From Sphingomonas sp. Leaf343 (lineage in GTDB: Bacteria > Pseudomonadota > Alphaproteobacteria > Sphingomonadales > Sphingomonadaceae), in assembly GCF_001423765.1 (NCBI RefSeq), contig NZ_LMPG01000017.1, positions 27,064 through 91,063 of the forward strand: 64,000 nucleotides of DNA, read 5' to 3'. The translations under genes were made by a program, and so were the position numbers. Positions 8,994 to 19,020 of this stretch are shown one piece after another. The notes below the pieces were generated by a model. It was not told the origin of the DNA and did no database searches. It saw only the letters and a list, made by a program, of their open reading frames with translations. How positions within the stretch are numbered: the stretch's first letter is position 1; the number at the start of each line of letters is the position of its first letter.

Positions 8994-10271
8994 CTATTCC
9001 GGTCGGATGGCGACCGACCGTATGACGGCATCCAGCATGCTGCCGCTGGATCCGCCCGACACGACGATGTCGAGATACTGGGCATCGCAACCGGCAGGCA
9101 ACACGAAATCGCCTGAGATCATGCGGGCGCTTACGCGTTGCGACCACACCGGCTGATCGCCCGGCTGTGCCGGGCATCGGATCTGGGCCCCCACCGCCGC
9201 TCCATCGCCTCCCTCGAACTTCGAGAGAACGATGCCGATATGGTATCTCCCTGGCGTGAGATAGAGCAGTTTAGTAGCGATGTTGGTGGTCGTCAGGGCG
9301 TTCGCCGACAGGAGTAGTGACGGCTTGCCCGCGTCATCCAAGACTAGGCCGGACGATGCATCCGCCTGCGCCTTGGTCTGCCACCCTATCGCCCCATAGC
9401 GTGTGTCCATGTCCGCTTTGTCAAATCCCGGATCGACAAGCCGCAGAGGCGTGGCACCAGGCATCGTCAGGTATATCCGGCGAGCATCGGCGAACCGGTT
9501 TTCCGCCACCAGTCGCGCGATCAGTCCCACAGCCTGTTCGTGCGCCATTTGCCGATTTTTAAGCCCGCCCGACTCCACGGTCAGCGCTACCAGCGACCTC
9601 AGGTCCTTACTATTGGCGAGCGCATACGACGCAAATTGCGGAGCCCAGATCTCGTCGGTGCCGATATAATGGCCCAGGGCCTCACGGATGGCCGGATCGC
9701 TCAGCGTGTTGAGCAAAATCGGGAACAACACATTGTGGCTGGACGGCTTGTTACGAAGAACGATGTCGTAATGGACCAGTGCCGTGCGGATATCGCCGCG
9801 CTGGACCGCATCCTCGATCAGCCAGAATTGCGAAGGTGCGTCGCGCCGCGACTGGTGCTGTGCCTGAAGGATCAGAGCGCGGCCGGTCCGCTCGTCCCCA
9901 CGCGCGGCTGCGACAAAGCCAAGGACCCGCAGCGCTGTTGGATTGAGCGCCTGCAACCGAAGCGCCGAACGGGCCAACTCACCGGTTTCAGGGGTGGGAT
10001 TTAGCGGCTTCTGCATCAGCAGGCGTTCCGCCCAGCCGCCCACAGCCAGGCTGTCGATCGGCATCATGCGAGCGGCCAATTCCGGGTTTCCACGTCGCAC
10101 CAGCGTCGATGCCGTCAACGCCAGCGACAGCCCCGCCGCGATCACCCCCAGCGCGGCGACCAGCAATATGCGGGGTAGCGCAAGCCGCGCCAGTGCGGCG
10201 CGATAAGGCCCGACGGGCCTCCGGTTCGACTGGCGGGCGCTCGTGGCGCTGTCTCGCCGACGGCTGCTCAC
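8994..10271 (-). CDS. Membrane-anchored TPR-like protein of EPS locus
   Basis: 425 residues. A basic N-terminus is followed by one transmembrane helix (about 34-55, ILLVAALGVIAAGLSLALTAS). A helical region with tetratricopeptide-like spacing follows (ALRLQALNPTALRVLGFVAAARGDERTGRALILQA). The C-terminal part (about 320-425) looks like a beta-sandwich. The start is GTG, overlapping the stop of the O-antigen-ligase-like gene (GTGA), so it is translated in tandem with it. It probably acts in the periplasm in polymerization or export; exact role unknown. Confidence 0.65.
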   Translation of the reverse strand: MSSRRRDSATSARQSNRRPVGPYRAALARLALPRILLVAALGVIAAGLSLALTASTLVRRGNPELAARMMPIDSLAVGGWAERLLMQKPLNPTPETGELARSALRLQALNPTALRVLGFVAAARGDERTGRALILQAQHQSRRDAPSQFWLIEDAVQRGDIRTALVHYDIVLRNKPSSHNVLFPILLNTLSDPAIREALGHYIGTDEIWAPQFASYALANSKDLRSLVALTVESGGLKNRQMAHEQAVGLIARLVAENRFADARRIYLTMPGATPLRLVDPGFDKADMDTRYGAIGWQTKAQADASSGLVLDDAGKPSLLLSANALTTTNIATKLLYLTPGRYHIGIVLSKFEGGDGAAVGAQIRCPAQPGDQPVWSQRVSARMISGDFVLPAGCDAQYLDIVVSGGSSGSMLDAVIRSVAIRPE

Positions 10272-11674
10272 GACCTGGCCTTGTCGTCAGCGTCGCCGTC
10301 GGCCCGAACGCGGCCGGGTTCAACCAGCCACAGGCAACACAACGCAAAAACGCACATCATGATCGGTGTTCGCAGGGGATAATCCGTCAGGCTGGCCATG
10401 ACCATCATAGCCAACGCGATGCTGGCCATCCGCGCGATCGTGGTGGCCCGGTCGCTCGAAGACGTCCCGATCCACAGCGACACGGTACGCCACAGATATC
10501 CTAGAACACCCGCCAGGATCAGCCCGAAACCAACCACACCGAAGGTGATGCCCACTTCCAAGATGTCGTTATGTGCGTGGTTCCGGTAGGTCGGGCTGAT
10601 CTGCGCACTCGGCTCGATGATCTGATAGACCTCGACGAAGGATCCCGCGCCCGCGCCGAAGGGTAGATATTTCAATAGCAATTGCTTGCTGACAGACCAG
10701 TTGTCGAGGCGCGGATCATGGATCGTGGCCTTGTCGAACAACCGCACAATCGCCTCGGCTCGCGCGAAGTAGAACGTCATGAAGCCGAGCACCAGCAAGC
10801 CGGCGATCGTCGCGCCGGCGATCAACAACGTGCGGCGGCGTGCACGCAGCAGCATTGACCCGGCGGCTACACCATAAGCGATGATCGGCACCGCGCCCGC
10901 CACGCCGACCAACGACAGCAATAACCCTGATCTGGAGCCGGTTACGAGAACAAGGGGACACAGGACCGCGGCCAACGCCAGCGCCCCCCATAGCCGCAGT
11001 TTATATTGCGCCGGATTACCGCTTCCCGTCCGGACCCAGGCCGCAAGCATCGGGAACAGGATGGCGAGCAACAAAGCGGCGTGATTGCGATTGGCGAACA
11101 AGCCACCCACTCCGCCGTCGGCGCCAACGCCATAAGGATCGAGAAGGCGGCTTTGGCTGCCGATCGCCTGCAACAGTCCGAACAGACCCGATGCGGCACC
11201 GATCACAATGACTACCGACACCAGCCTGAAAAGGTCGGTACGATCAAGTTGACTAGCCAGCAGGAGGACGGCGAGCGGGACAGCTAAACTGACCAGACTC
11301 TGCAACGCATTGATTGGTGTGAGCGTAAGCGGTCGCCACTGTCCCGCCAAGCGGCTCAGCGCGTCGCTGCGCGCGATCTCCCCGCGTCCCGGCAAGGCTT
11401 GCCACACCCCGGGCGGCAACGGGATCAGGTGCATAAGAATCAGCGCGACCATCGTCGCGAAACCAACGAAAAGCCATGTGCGGCCGATCAGCTGATCGCG
11501 ACGCAGCGTAAGAAAGGCTAAGGCACATACCAGCATTGCCGCCGGCCTAAGCACCAGCAGGCCTGTCACATCGACGCGCGACGAACCACCGGTGACGGTC
11601 ACCAGCGCCAGGAAAGCGACGGTGATCCAGAACAGCGGGTGGGGTTTACCAACGGATCGACGAGGGGCGGGCAT
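10268..11674 (-). CDS. O-antigen ligase/Wzy-family membrane protein
   Basis: 468 residues with about a dozen hydrophobic helices and a large periplasmic loop. The loop carries the O-antigen ligase family signature YRNHAHNDILEVGITFG (about residues 365-381), and there is FANRNHAALLL in the middle. Members polymerize repeat units (Wzy) or ligate polymer to an acceptor. In sphingan-type loci the equivalent gene is the polymerase. It is coupled to the downstream TPR-like gene by a 4-bp overlap. A second polymerase-like gene lies at 28.3 kb. Confidence 0.85.
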   Translation of the reverse strand: MPAPRRSVGKPHPLFWITVAFLALVTVTGGSSRVDVTGLLVLRPAAMLVCALAFLTLRRDQLIGRTWLFVGFATMVALILMHLIPLPPGVWQALPGRGEIARSDALSRLAGQWRPLTLTPINALQSLVSLAVPLAVLLLASQLDRTDLFRLVSVVIVIGAASGLFGLLQAIGSQSRLLDPYGVGADGGVGGLFANRNHAALLLAILFPMLAAWVRTGSGNPAQYKLRLWGALALAAVLCPLVLVTGSRSGLLLSLVGVAGAVPIIAYGVAAGSMLLRARRRTLLIAGATIAGLLVLGFMTFYFARAEAIVRLFDKATIHDPRLDNWSVSKQLLLKYLPFGAGAGSFVEVYQIIEPSAQISPTYRNHAHNDILEVGITFGVVGFGLILAGVLGYLWRTVSLWIGTSSSDRATTIARMASIALAMMVMASLTDYPLRTPIMMCVFALCCLWLVEPGRVRADGDADDKARS

Positions 11675-12031
11675 CTAGCTTTTCCATCAGCGCGAACGTC
11701 ACCAGGAGGCGGACAGGCCCAGGAGACGGACCGGGAATGCCGGATGTCCATCGGCAGGAACCGCCATCGCAACCGGTACGATCCAGAGGGCTAGTCTGGA
11801 CGTGCTGGTTTGACAAGCGGACGCCTGTCTGCGGGAGCGGTCGCCCCGCATATCCCCTGCCTCGCCATAAGCCGTCTGGCATTGCGGCTGCAGTCTGGGC
11901 GGCTGCAGTCTGGCCGCCGGCCCAAGGGGTGGCACTGACCCGCGATTTCGGCTAGCCGTGCCCCGGCCTCCAGGTCACCGAAACGCCCGGGGCGCGTCGG
12001 TGACGCTTAGAAACCGATCAGACACTCTGCC
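11675..12031. other. Intergenic region between divergent wzy-like and wzc
   Basis: 357 bp serving the leftward polymerase operon and the rightward kinase gene. It holds a 12-bp direct repeat (GCTGCAGTCTGG at 11887-11898 and 11902-11913) and a large inverted repeat just upstream of wzc. No gene is supported here. Confidence 0.5.
11974..12004 (+). promoter_or_regulatory. Inverted repeat upstream of wzc-like gene
   Basis: GTCACCGA and TCGGTGAC flank a 15-nt G+C-rich centre that itself contains CGCCCGGGGCG. It lies 27 bp before the GTG start of the kinase gene and could be an operator or a leader hairpin. Confidence 0.45.
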
Positions 12032-14245
12032 GTGGACAAGGACGATATGCTGCAATTGACATCGCCTGGATGGGTCGACAGGCCTGTCGAGAACGGGCGG
12101 CAGCATGGCGAACCAATGGTGCTCGCGCCTCCACCATTGCTGCAATATTGGCAGATCGTCCTGCGGTGGAAGTGGATCATCCTTGGCATCATCGCGGCGG
12201 CTTTTACGGTCGGCCTGATCGTTACCTTGCTCACATCACCCCAATATTCTGCAACCTCGCGCATCGAGATCAGCCGCGAGCAGAAAAAATTCACCAACGT
12301 GGAGGGAGTAGATTCCCCCATTTCCGATCGCGATCTGGAATTCTACCAGACGCAATACTCACTGTTGCAAGCGCGATCGCTGGCGGAGCGGGTCGCACGA
12401 ACACTGCGCCTGAGCACGAACGAAGAATTCTTTGCCGCACACGGTGTCGACCTGTCGGGCAGTCTGTTCACTAGCGGTGCCGCGCAAAAATCAGGTGCCG
12501 CGGAAACTGCGCGACGCGAAAAGATGGCGGTCGATCTTTTGCTCGATCACATCGCTGTATCGCCGGTTCGCGGATCCTCGCTGGTCGATATTCGCTACGT
12601 CAGCGGCTCACCGACAATCTCGGCCCAGATCGCCAATAGCTGGACGCAGCAATTCGTCGCCCAAAGTATCGACCGCCGATTCGCCTCCACAACCGATGCC
12701 CGCCAGTTTTTGGAAGGTCGCCTTGCCGATCTGCGGGTCAAGCTTGAGACGTCGGAGCGCGATCTGGTCAATTACGCCGCTCAGAAGGGCATCGTGGCGT
12801 TGGGCCGGACCAAGGATGCCGATGGCCGCACCCAGGTCGACCGCACGCTGGTTTCCAGCGATCTGGAAGCGCTGAACGCCGCACTGGCGACGGCGACGGC
12901 CGAACGGATCGCCGCGGAAAGCCGCGCGCATCAGCAAAGCGGGGGAGCCAATGCCGATGCGCTGAGCAATCCCACCATTAATGACTTGCGGCAGAAGCGC
13001 ACCGAGATTGCTGCCGAATATGCCAAGTTGATGGTCAGGTTCGAACCGGATTATCCCAGCGCCAAGGAATTGGCTCAACAGCTGCGTACGGTTGATGCCG
13101 GTATCGCGCGCGAGGAAAGCCGCGTCCTGAATAGTCGTTCGTCGGACTATCAATCTGCCGTGCTTCGCGAGAACGCATTGCGGCGGCGGGTCGAACAGCT
13201 GAAATCCGGCCTCAGCCGCCAGCAGCAGGATAGCATCCAGTACAATATCTACCAGCGCGAGGCTGACACCAATCGGCAGCTCTATGACGGTCTACTCCAA
13301 CGCTACAAGGAGATTGGCGTTGCCGGTGTCGGTGCGAACAATATCGCCATCGTCGACCCGGCCCGCGTCCCTGACAGCCCCTCGTCGCCTAACTTCCTCA
13401 TCAATCTGGCGCTGGCACTGGTCGCCGGGCTTGGCCTTGCTGCGATCGCAACCTTCGCGCTCAACCAGATCGACGAAGGGCTGCGCGATCCAACTCAGGT
13501 CGGTCGAATTCTGCAGGTGCCGTTGCTCGGCAGCGTGCCCACCTCGGAGGGCAGCGATACGCTGACCGAGCTTCAGGATACCAAGTCAGCATTGTCCGAG
13601 GCCTATCTTAGCATCCGCTCGAATCTGGCCTTTTCGACAGATCATGGCATTCCGCGCGCGCTGATGGTCACGAGCACGCGGGCGTCCGAAGGCAAGAGTA
13701 CGACCAGCTTCGCGCTGGCGATGGTCTTGGGCCGTACGGGCAAGAGAGTCCTGCTGCTAGACGCTGACATGCGCTCACCCTCGATGCATAGCTTTGCGGG
13801 ATTGCCCAACGTCACCGGACTTAGCAACTATCTGGCAGGCGCCGACAATTGGCACGAGACGCTGCTCGAAACGCCAAGCCGGGGCGTGACCCTGATGCCG
13901 TCCGGACCTACACCGCCGAGCGCAGCCGAGCTGTTGAGCAGCGACCGGATCACCACTCTGATCCGCCAGGCCAGCGAGCAGTTCGATCATATCGTGATCG
14001 ATTCCCCGCCGATACTGGGTCTGGCCGATGCCCCGCTTCTGACTCGCGCGGTCGAGGGCATCGTGTTTGTCGTGGAAGCAGATGGCGTGCCGATCCGCGG
14101 TATCAAAACATCGTTGGCGCGGCTTCAGGCGGTTCACGCGCACGTCTTCGGCGTCGTGCTCACCAAGCTGCAGTCGCGACTCTCCAGCTACGGCTATGGT
14201 TACGGCTACAGCTATGGTTATGGATCGAACGACCGCGACGCCTGA
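12032..14245 (+). CDS. Wzc-type polysaccharide co-polymerase/tyrosine kinase
   Basis: 737 residues. A Wzz domain is bracketed by transmembrane helices at about 47-69 and 453-475, with a long coiled-coil periplasmic part between them. The C-terminal cytoplasmic BY-kinase domain has a Walker A at about 546-557 (STRASEGKSTTS), a Walker A-prime (VLLLDADMRSP) and a Walker B (HIVIDSPP). The Tyr-rich tail (SSYGYGYGYSYGYGS) is the autophosphorylation cluster. It controls chain length and export together with Wza. Here both domains are one protein, whereas some sphingan producers split them. The start is GTG; the ATG at 12047, preceded by AAGGA, is an alternative. Confidence 0.92.
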   Translation: MDKDDMLQLTSPGWVDRPVENGRQHGEPMVLAPPPLLQYWQIVLRWKWIILGIIAAAFTVGLIVTLLTSPQYSATSRIEISREQKKFTNVEGVDSPISDRDLEFYQTQYSLLQARSLAERVARTLRLSTNEEFFAAHGVDLSGSLFTSGAAQKSGAAETARREKMAVDLLLDHIAVSPVRGSSLVDIRYVSGSPTISAQIANSWTQQFVAQSIDRRFASTTDARQFLEGRLADLRVKLETSERDLVNYAAQKGIVALGRTKDADGRTQVDRTLVSSDLEALNAALATATAERIAAESRAHQQSGGANADALSNPTINDLRQKRTEIAAEYAKLMVRFEPDYPSAKELAQQLRTVDAGIAREESRVLNSRSSDYQSAVLRENALRRRVEQLKSGLSRQQQDSIQYNIYQREADTNRQLYDGLLQRYKEIGVAGVGANNIAIVDPARVPDSPSSPNFLINLALALVAGLGLAAIATFALNQIDEGLRDPTQVGRILQVPLLGSVPTSEGSDTLTELQDTKSALSEAYLSIRSNLAFSTDHGIPRALMVTSTRASEGKSTTSFALAMVLGRTGKRVLLLDADMRSPSMHSFAGLPNVTGLSNYLAGADNWHETLLETPSRGVTLMPSGPTPPSAAELLSSDRITTLIRQASEQFDHIVIDSPPILGLADAPLLTRAVEGIVFVVEADGVPIRGIKTSLARLQAVHAHVFGVVLTKLQSRLSSYGYGYGYSYGYGSNDRDA

Positions 14246-14310
14246 CCACTGCGAAGTCACGCGGATACCGCGCCGGTCTCACCCCCAAACGACAAGGTTG
14301 CTTTCCTGCT

Positions 14311-15309
14311 ATGGAGGATAATTCCAATATCCTGATCACCGGGGGTACCGGCTCCTTCGGCCACACCTTCGTGCCGATGACCTTGGCCAGGTACAAGCCG
14401 AAGCGCATTATCATCTTCTCACGCGACGAGATGAAGCAGTGGGAGATGGCCAAGGCGTACAAGGACGATGATCGCGTCCGGTTCTTCATTGGCGACGTGC
14501 GCGACAAGGAGCGCCTGTACCGCGCGCTGGACGGCGTCGACTATGTCGTCCATGCCGCCGCGACAAAGATCGTGCCGACCGCCGAATATAATCCGTTCGA
14601 GTGCATCAAGACCAACGTCAACGGGGCGATGAACCTTGTCGATGCATGCATCGACAAGGGTGTGAAGCGGGTCGTCGCATTATCGACCGACAAGGCAAGT
14701 GCGCCGGCAAATCTATACGGCGCGACCAAGTTGGTGTCGGACAAGATTTTTATTGCCGGAAATTCGTATGTTGGCGGCGACTCCACCCGGTTCGCGGTCG
14801 TGCGCTACGGTAACGTCATGGGTTCGCGCGGATCGGTAATCCCCTTCTTCGTGTCGATCCGCGATAAGGGCGTCCTACCCATTACCGATAGTCGCATGAC
14901 CCGGTTCATGATCTCGCTCGAACAAGGCGTTGAGCTGGTCTGGCATGCCTTTGATGACATGGAGGGCGGCGAAATCTATGTGAAGAAGATCCCTTCCATG
15001 AAGGTGACCGACGTTGCCCGGGTAATCGCACCTAGCGCCCGTCAGGACGTGATCGGTATCCGCCCCGGCGAGAAGCTGCATGAGCAGATGATCAGCGAGG
15101 AAGATGCCGCCTTTACGTATTCCTATCCCGAGCATTTTAAGATCCTGCCAGCGATCCACAACTGGAGCGACAGCACGCTTCGTATCAAGGACGGCGTGAA
15201 GGTTGCCGAAGGGTTTAGCTACACGAGCGACAACAATCCCGAATGGATGACGCCGGACGATCTGCAGGATTGGATAGACATGAACGCTGACAAGATTGGC
15301 AAGATCTGA
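14311..15309 (+). CDS. pseB: UDP-GlcNAc 4,6-dehydratase (inverting)
   Basis: 332 residues, an extended SDR enzyme for step 1 of CMP-pseudaminic acid synthesis: UDP-GlcNAc to the 4-keto-6-deoxy-L-altro sugar. It has the nucleotide motif GGTGSFG (11-17), STDKASAPANLYGATK with Tyr136 and Lys140 of the active site, and RPGEKLHEQMISEED near the C-terminus, a PseB hallmark. The frame is open far upstream into the wzc gene, but this ATG (66 bp after wzc) gives the standard N-terminus. It heads the pseudaminic acid operon and is followed by pseC after only 5 bp. Confidence 0.95.
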   Translation: MEDNSNILITGGTGSFGHTFVPMTLARYKPKRIIIFSRDEMKQWEMAKAYKDDDRVRFFIGDVRDKERLYRALDGVDYVVHAAATKIVPTAEYNPFECIKTNVNGAMNLVDACIDKGVKRVVALSTDKASAPANLYGATKLVSDKIFIAGNSYVGGDSTRFAVVRYGNVMGSRGSVIPFFVSIRDKGVLPITDSRMTRFMISLEQGVELVWHAFDDMEGGEIYVKKIPSMKVTDVARVIAPSARQDVIGIRPGEKLHEQMISEEDAAFTYSYPEHFKILPAIHNWSDSTLRIKDGVKVAEGFSYTSDNNPEWMTPDDLQDWIDMNADKIGKI

Positions 15310-15314
15310 AGACG

Positions 15315-16475
15315 ATGATTCCGTACGGGCGCCAAGATATAACCCAGGCTGACGTCGACGCGGTCGTCGCGGTGCTACAATCGGACTTCCTTACACAGGG
15401 GCCGGCTGTGCCGCGGTTCGAGCGGATTGTCGCCGATCACGTCGGTGCGCAGCATGCGGTTGCGATGAACAGCGCGACCTCGGCGCTGCATCTCGCCTGT
15501 CTGGCTTTGGGCCTCGGAGCCGGCGACCTGTTCTGGACTACGCCCGTCACCTTCGTTGCGTCGGCTAACTGCGCGCTTTACTGTGGAGCAACGGTCGATT
15601 TTGTCGATATCGATCCTGCGACCTACAATCTCAGCGTCCCGGCGCTTGCCGATAAGCTGGCGCAGGCCGAAGCGGCAGGCCGCCTTCCCAAGATCGTGGT
15701 GCCGGTCCATCTGTGTGGGCAATCGTGTGATATGGCGGCGATCGGCGCACTGGCTCGGCGCTACGGCTTCAAGGTGATCGAGGACGCCTCGCACGCGATC
15801 GGCGGCCGGTATCGCGGCACCTACATCGGCGATTGTAGCCATAGCGATATCACCATCTTCAGCTTCCACCCGGTCAAGATCGTCACCACCGCCGAAGGTG
15901 GTATGGCGCTGACCAACGATCCGGCACTTGCCGCACGAATGGCATTGTTGCGAAGCCATGGGATTACCCGCGACCCGGCGCAGATGGAGGGCGGCAGCGA
16001 GGGCGACTGGTATTATCAGCAGGTCGAGCTGGGCTATAACTACCGGATGACCGATCTTCAGGCTGCGCTGGGCGCCAGCCAGATGACGCGGCTTGATCCC
16101 TATGTAGCGCGTCGCCACGCCATCGCCGAACGGTATGACGCCTTGCTCGCCGATCTGCCGGTGACGACACCCGCACGCGCGGCAGACGCTTACTCCGCAT
16201 TTCACCTCTACGTGATCCGCGTTTTGGAGTCCGATACCGCGCCGTCACGACAGACCGTATTTGCTCGTTTGCGTACAGCCGGGGTTGGGGTGAACGTCCA
16301 CTACATCCCGGTCCACACCCAGCCATTCTACCGGGCGCTGGGATTTTCGGTCGGCGACTATCCGGAGGCCGAGCGGTATTACGCGGAAGCGATCAGCCTG
16401 CCCATGTATCCAACCCTTACCGAGCAGCAGCAAGACACGGTGATCGCCGCCCTGCAAAGAGCGCTGACCCCTTGA
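15315..16475 (+). CDS. pseC: UDP-4-amino-4,6-dideoxy-altrosamine transaminase
   Basis: 386 residues, a PLP-dependent sugar aminotransferase (DegT/DnrJ/EryC1 fold) for step 2 of the pathway. The N-terminus IPYGRQDITQADVDAVVAVL matches PseC. The Schiff-base lysine is Lys188 in FHPVKIVTTAEGG. HYIPVHTQPFYRALGF near the C-terminus is also typical. It overlaps pseF by 4 bp. Confidence 0.95.
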   Translation: MIPYGRQDITQADVDAVVAVLQSDFLTQGPAVPRFERIVADHVGAQHAVAMNSATSALHLACLALGLGAGDLFWTTPVTFVASANCALYCGATVDFVDIDPATYNLSVPALADKLAQAEAAGRLPKIVVPVHLCGQSCDMAAIGALARRYGFKVIEDASHAIGGRYRGTYIGDCSHSDITIFSFHPVKIVTTAEGGMALTNDPALAARMALLRSHGITRDPAQMEGGSEGDWYYQQVELGYNYRMTDLQAALGASQMTRLDPYVARRHAIAERYDALLADLPVTTPARAADAYSAFHLYVIRVLESDTAPSRQTVFARLRTAGVGVNVHYIPVHTQPFYRALGFSVGDYPEAERYYAEAISLPMYPTLTEQQQDTVIAALQRALTP

Positions 16476-17164
16476 ACATCGCCGTGATCCCCGCGCGTGG
16501 CGGCAGCAAGCGCATTGTACGGAAGAACATCAAGGATTTCTGCGGCAAGCCACTGATCGCCTGGTCGATCGCCGCAGCGCGCGAAAGCGGCTGCTTCGAC
16601 CGGATCTTGGTTTCGACCGACGACGATGAAATTGCAGCGGTAGCCGAAGCATATGGTGCCCAAGCCCCCTTCCGTCGCCCCGCCGAACTGGCCGACGACT
16701 TCACTCCCACCGTACCGGTGATCGCGCACGCTGTGGAATGGGCCCAGCGGATCGCCCCGGTCGAGCGCGCCTGCTGCATCTACGCGACCGCCCCGTTGCT
16801 GCACAGCGACGATCTCGTCCGGGGCTGTGCGATGCTGGACGGAGAGCGGGACTACGCTTTTTCTGTGACGACCTTCCCGTTTCCAATCCAGCGCGCATTG
16901 CGGCTCGATGATCGAGGGCACGTTGGCATGATCGATCCGGCGCAGCGCGATACCCGTTCGCAGGATTTGGAGGAAGCGTATCACGATGCCGGTCAGTTCT
17001 ACTGGGGGCGAACCGAAGCGTGGCTGGCGCACCGCCCGATTTTCGCCGCGCGGTCGGCCGCCGTCGTCCTGCCGCGCAAGCGGGTGCAGGACATCGATAC
17101 GCCCGAGGACTGGGAGCGCGCCGAAACATTGTTTCGCATGCTCCGCGACAGCCGCCTCGACTAG
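16472..17164 (+). CDS. pseF: Pseudaminic acid cytidylyltransferase
   Basis: 230 residues. It activates pseudaminic acid with CTP, the last pathway step. It has the CMP-sialate synthetase motif IPARGGSKRIVRKN at the N-terminus and a late QDIDTPEDWERAE typical of PseF. The start is the rare codon TTG, overlapping the pseC stop (TTGA). No ATG exists that would keep the nucleotide-binding strand, so TTG is preferred. Confidence 0.93.
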   Translation: MNIAVIPARGGSKRIVRKNIKDFCGKPLIAWSIAAARESGCFDRILVSTDDDEIAAVAEAYGAQAPFRRPAELADDFTPTVPVIAHAVEWAQRIAPVERACCIYATAPLLHSDDLVRGCAMLDGERDYAFSVTTFPFPIQRALRLDDRGHVGMIDPAQRDTRSQDLEEAYHDAGQFYWGRTEAWLAHRPIFAARSAAVVLPRKRVQDIDTPEDWERAETLFRMLRDSRLD

Positions 17165-17184
17165 ATGGAAAGGTAGTAGGCCAA

Positions 17185-17814
17185 ATGGGACAGAATGAGT
17201 TCGCAACCGAGCAGGAAGCGTTCTGGGCCGGTGAGTTTGGGACCGGCTACATTGCGCGCAATCAGAGTGACCAGCTACTCGCGGCCAATCTTGACTTCTT
17301 CGCCAAGGCACTGCGCCAGACCGGCGGCGTATCGAGCTGCCTTGAGTTTGGCGCTAATATCGGCATGAATCTAAAGGCACTTAATCTTCTGTTTCCGGGG
17401 ATCGATGCCTCCGCGATCGAGATAAACGACGAGGCCGTGCAGCAACTGGGCAAGGTAATTCCGGAAACTAATATCCATCATCAGTCAATTCTCGACTATG
17501 TATCGAAACGGACGTTTGACCTAGCGCTCATCAAGGGCGTGCTGATCCACATGGATCCCGAGGTCCTGCCAGAGGTGTATGACACGCTGGTGAGCGCGAC
17601 CGCTCGCTATCTGCTCGTCGCCGAATATTATGATCCGACACCGGTCGCGATCCCCTATCGCGGACATGAAGGACGCCTTTTCAAACGTGATTTTGCCGGA
17701 GAGATCATGGATCGCCACTCCACGATGCAGCTGTGCGACTACGGCTTCGTCTATCATCGCGACCCGCTATTCCCTCAGGATGACATCACTTGGTTTCTGA
17801 TGGAAAAACGATAA
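17185..17814 (+). CDS. Pseudaminic acid-associated SAM methyltransferase
   Basis: 209 residues from an ATG preceded by AAAGGTAGTAGG. It resembles the small methylase family linked to pseudaminic acid loci: FWAGEFGTGYIARN at the N-terminus, LEFGANIGMNLKAL as the SAM-binding glycine loop (motif I), and LIKGVLIHMDPE in the middle. It may methylate Pse or an intermediate. The exact substrate is not known even in studied loci. An in-frame ORF extends upstream into pseF, but the internal ATG gives the conserved N-terminus. Confidence 0.87.
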   Translation: MGQNEFATEQEAFWAGEFGTGYIARNQSDQLLAANLDFFAKALRQTGGVSSCLEFGANIGMNLKALNLLFPGIDASAIEINDEAVQQLGKVIPETNIHHQSILDYVSKRTFDLALIKGVLIHMDPEVLPEVYDTLVSATARYLLVAEYYDPTPVAIPYRGHEGRLFKRDFAGEIMDRHSTMQLCDYGFVYHRDPLFPQDDITWFLMEKR

Positions 17815-17843
17815 GGCGCGGTCAAAGGAATGAAAGTTAGACG

Positions 17844-18995
17844 ATGCTGACATATTGCAAGCGGTGCGTGATGCCGGATACCAAGCCGGACCTGCATTTG
17901 GATGCCGAGGGAATCTGCAACGCCTGTCGCAGCTACGAGGGCCGCAGGGAGATCGACTGGGACCAGCGTGCCATCGAACTGGAACAGGTCCTCGAAAAAT
18001 ATCGGCGCCGCGGCGGCGATAATTGGGATTGCATCGTTCCGGTCAGCGGCGGCAAGGACAGCACCTATCAGGTCGTACGGATGCTGCAGTTCGGGCTCAA
18101 TCCGTTATGCGTTACCTCGACGACGTGCGACCTGACGACGATCGGTCGCAAGAATATCGAGAATCTGAAGCGCTTGGGCGTTGATTATATTGAGTTCTCG
18201 CCCAATCCGCTGGTGCGTGCCAAGCTCAACCGGGTCGGCCTGATGCAGGTTGGCGACATCTCGTGGGCCGAGCATGTCGGCATCTTCACCATCCCGGTGC
18301 GCGCAGCGGTGCAGTTCAATGTTCCCCTGATCGTCTGGGGCGAGAATTCCCAGAATGAGTATGGCGGCCCCGCGGCAGCGGCCGGCAATAATGTGCTCAA
18401 CCGTCGCTGGCTCGAGGAGTTCGGCGGTCTGTTGGGGCTGCGCGTGACCGACATGGTCGGCCAGGAGGGGATCGAGGCCAAGCACCTCATCAGCTACACC
18501 TATCCCACCGACGAGGAACTGGCGCGGGTCGGCGTCACCGGCCTGTTCCTGGGTCACTATATTCCTTGGGATGGACTTTCCAACACGCTGATCTCGGTCG
18601 CCAACGGCTTTACGTCCTATGAAAAGGCGGCGGAAGGATCACTCGTCAATTACGAGAACCTCGACAATTATCAAACCGGGATTCACGACTATTTCAAATA
18701 CATAAAATTTGGCTTTGGCCGCGCGACCGACCATGCTTGCCTGCATATCCGTCGCGGTCGGATGACGCGCCAGGATGGCCTTGACGCCGTTAAACGGCTC
18801 GACGGCCGCTTTCCTTGGGAATATCTTGGCAAATCGCTGGCAGATATACTGGAACCCCTGGAGATATCGGTCGATGAGTTCATCCGTATCTGCGACAACT
18901 TTACCAACAAGAAGATTTTCCGACGCGATGTCGCCGGCAATCTTTTGAAGGATCGCCACGGCAACCTCACCAAGCTGAATTCGGATAACGTATGA
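17844..18995 (+). CDS. N-acetyl sugar amidotransferase (PseA/WbpG-like)
   Basis: 383 residues. N-terminal Cys pairs (CKRC at 5-8, CNAC at 25-28) probably bind zinc. An ATP-pyrophosphatase loop SGGKDS (68-73) and GENSQNEYGGP follow. The family turns an N-acetyl group into an acetamidino group on nucleotide-linked or free sugars, using ammonia channelled from HisH/HisF-type partners, as for WbpG with HisH2/HisF2 in Pseudomonas O-antigen and PseA in Campylobacter. The next two genes are exactly such partners. Predicted result: an acetamidino derivative of pseudaminic acid. Confidence 0.9.
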   Translation: MLTYCKRCVMPDTKPDLHLDAEGICNACRSYEGRREIDWDQRAIELEQVLEKYRRRGGDNWDCIVPVSGGKDSTYQVVRMLQFGLNPLCVTSTTCDLTTIGRKNIENLKRLGVDYIEFSPNPLVRAKLNRVGLMQVGDISWAEHVGIFTIPVRAAVQFNVPLIVWGENSQNEYGGPAAAAGNNVLNRRWLEEFGGLLGLRVTDMVGQEGIEAKHLISYTYPTDEELARVGVTGLFLGHYIPWDGLSNTLISVANGFTSYEKAAEGSLVNYENLDNYQTGIHDYFKYIKFGFGRATDHACLHIRRGRMTRQDGLDAVKRLDGRFPWEYLGKSLADILEPLEISVDEFIRICDNFTNKKIFRRDVAGNLLKDRHGNLTKLNSDNV

Positions 18996-19020
18996 AGCTT
19001 AAGGCGGTGAAAGCCGGAAT

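Noticed and set aside
13849..14310. Longer PseB with an extra 154 residues
   Set aside because: The extension overlaps the kinase domain of the wzc gene in another frame and is Arg-rich shadow sequence; the ATG at 14311 gives the normal N-terminus.
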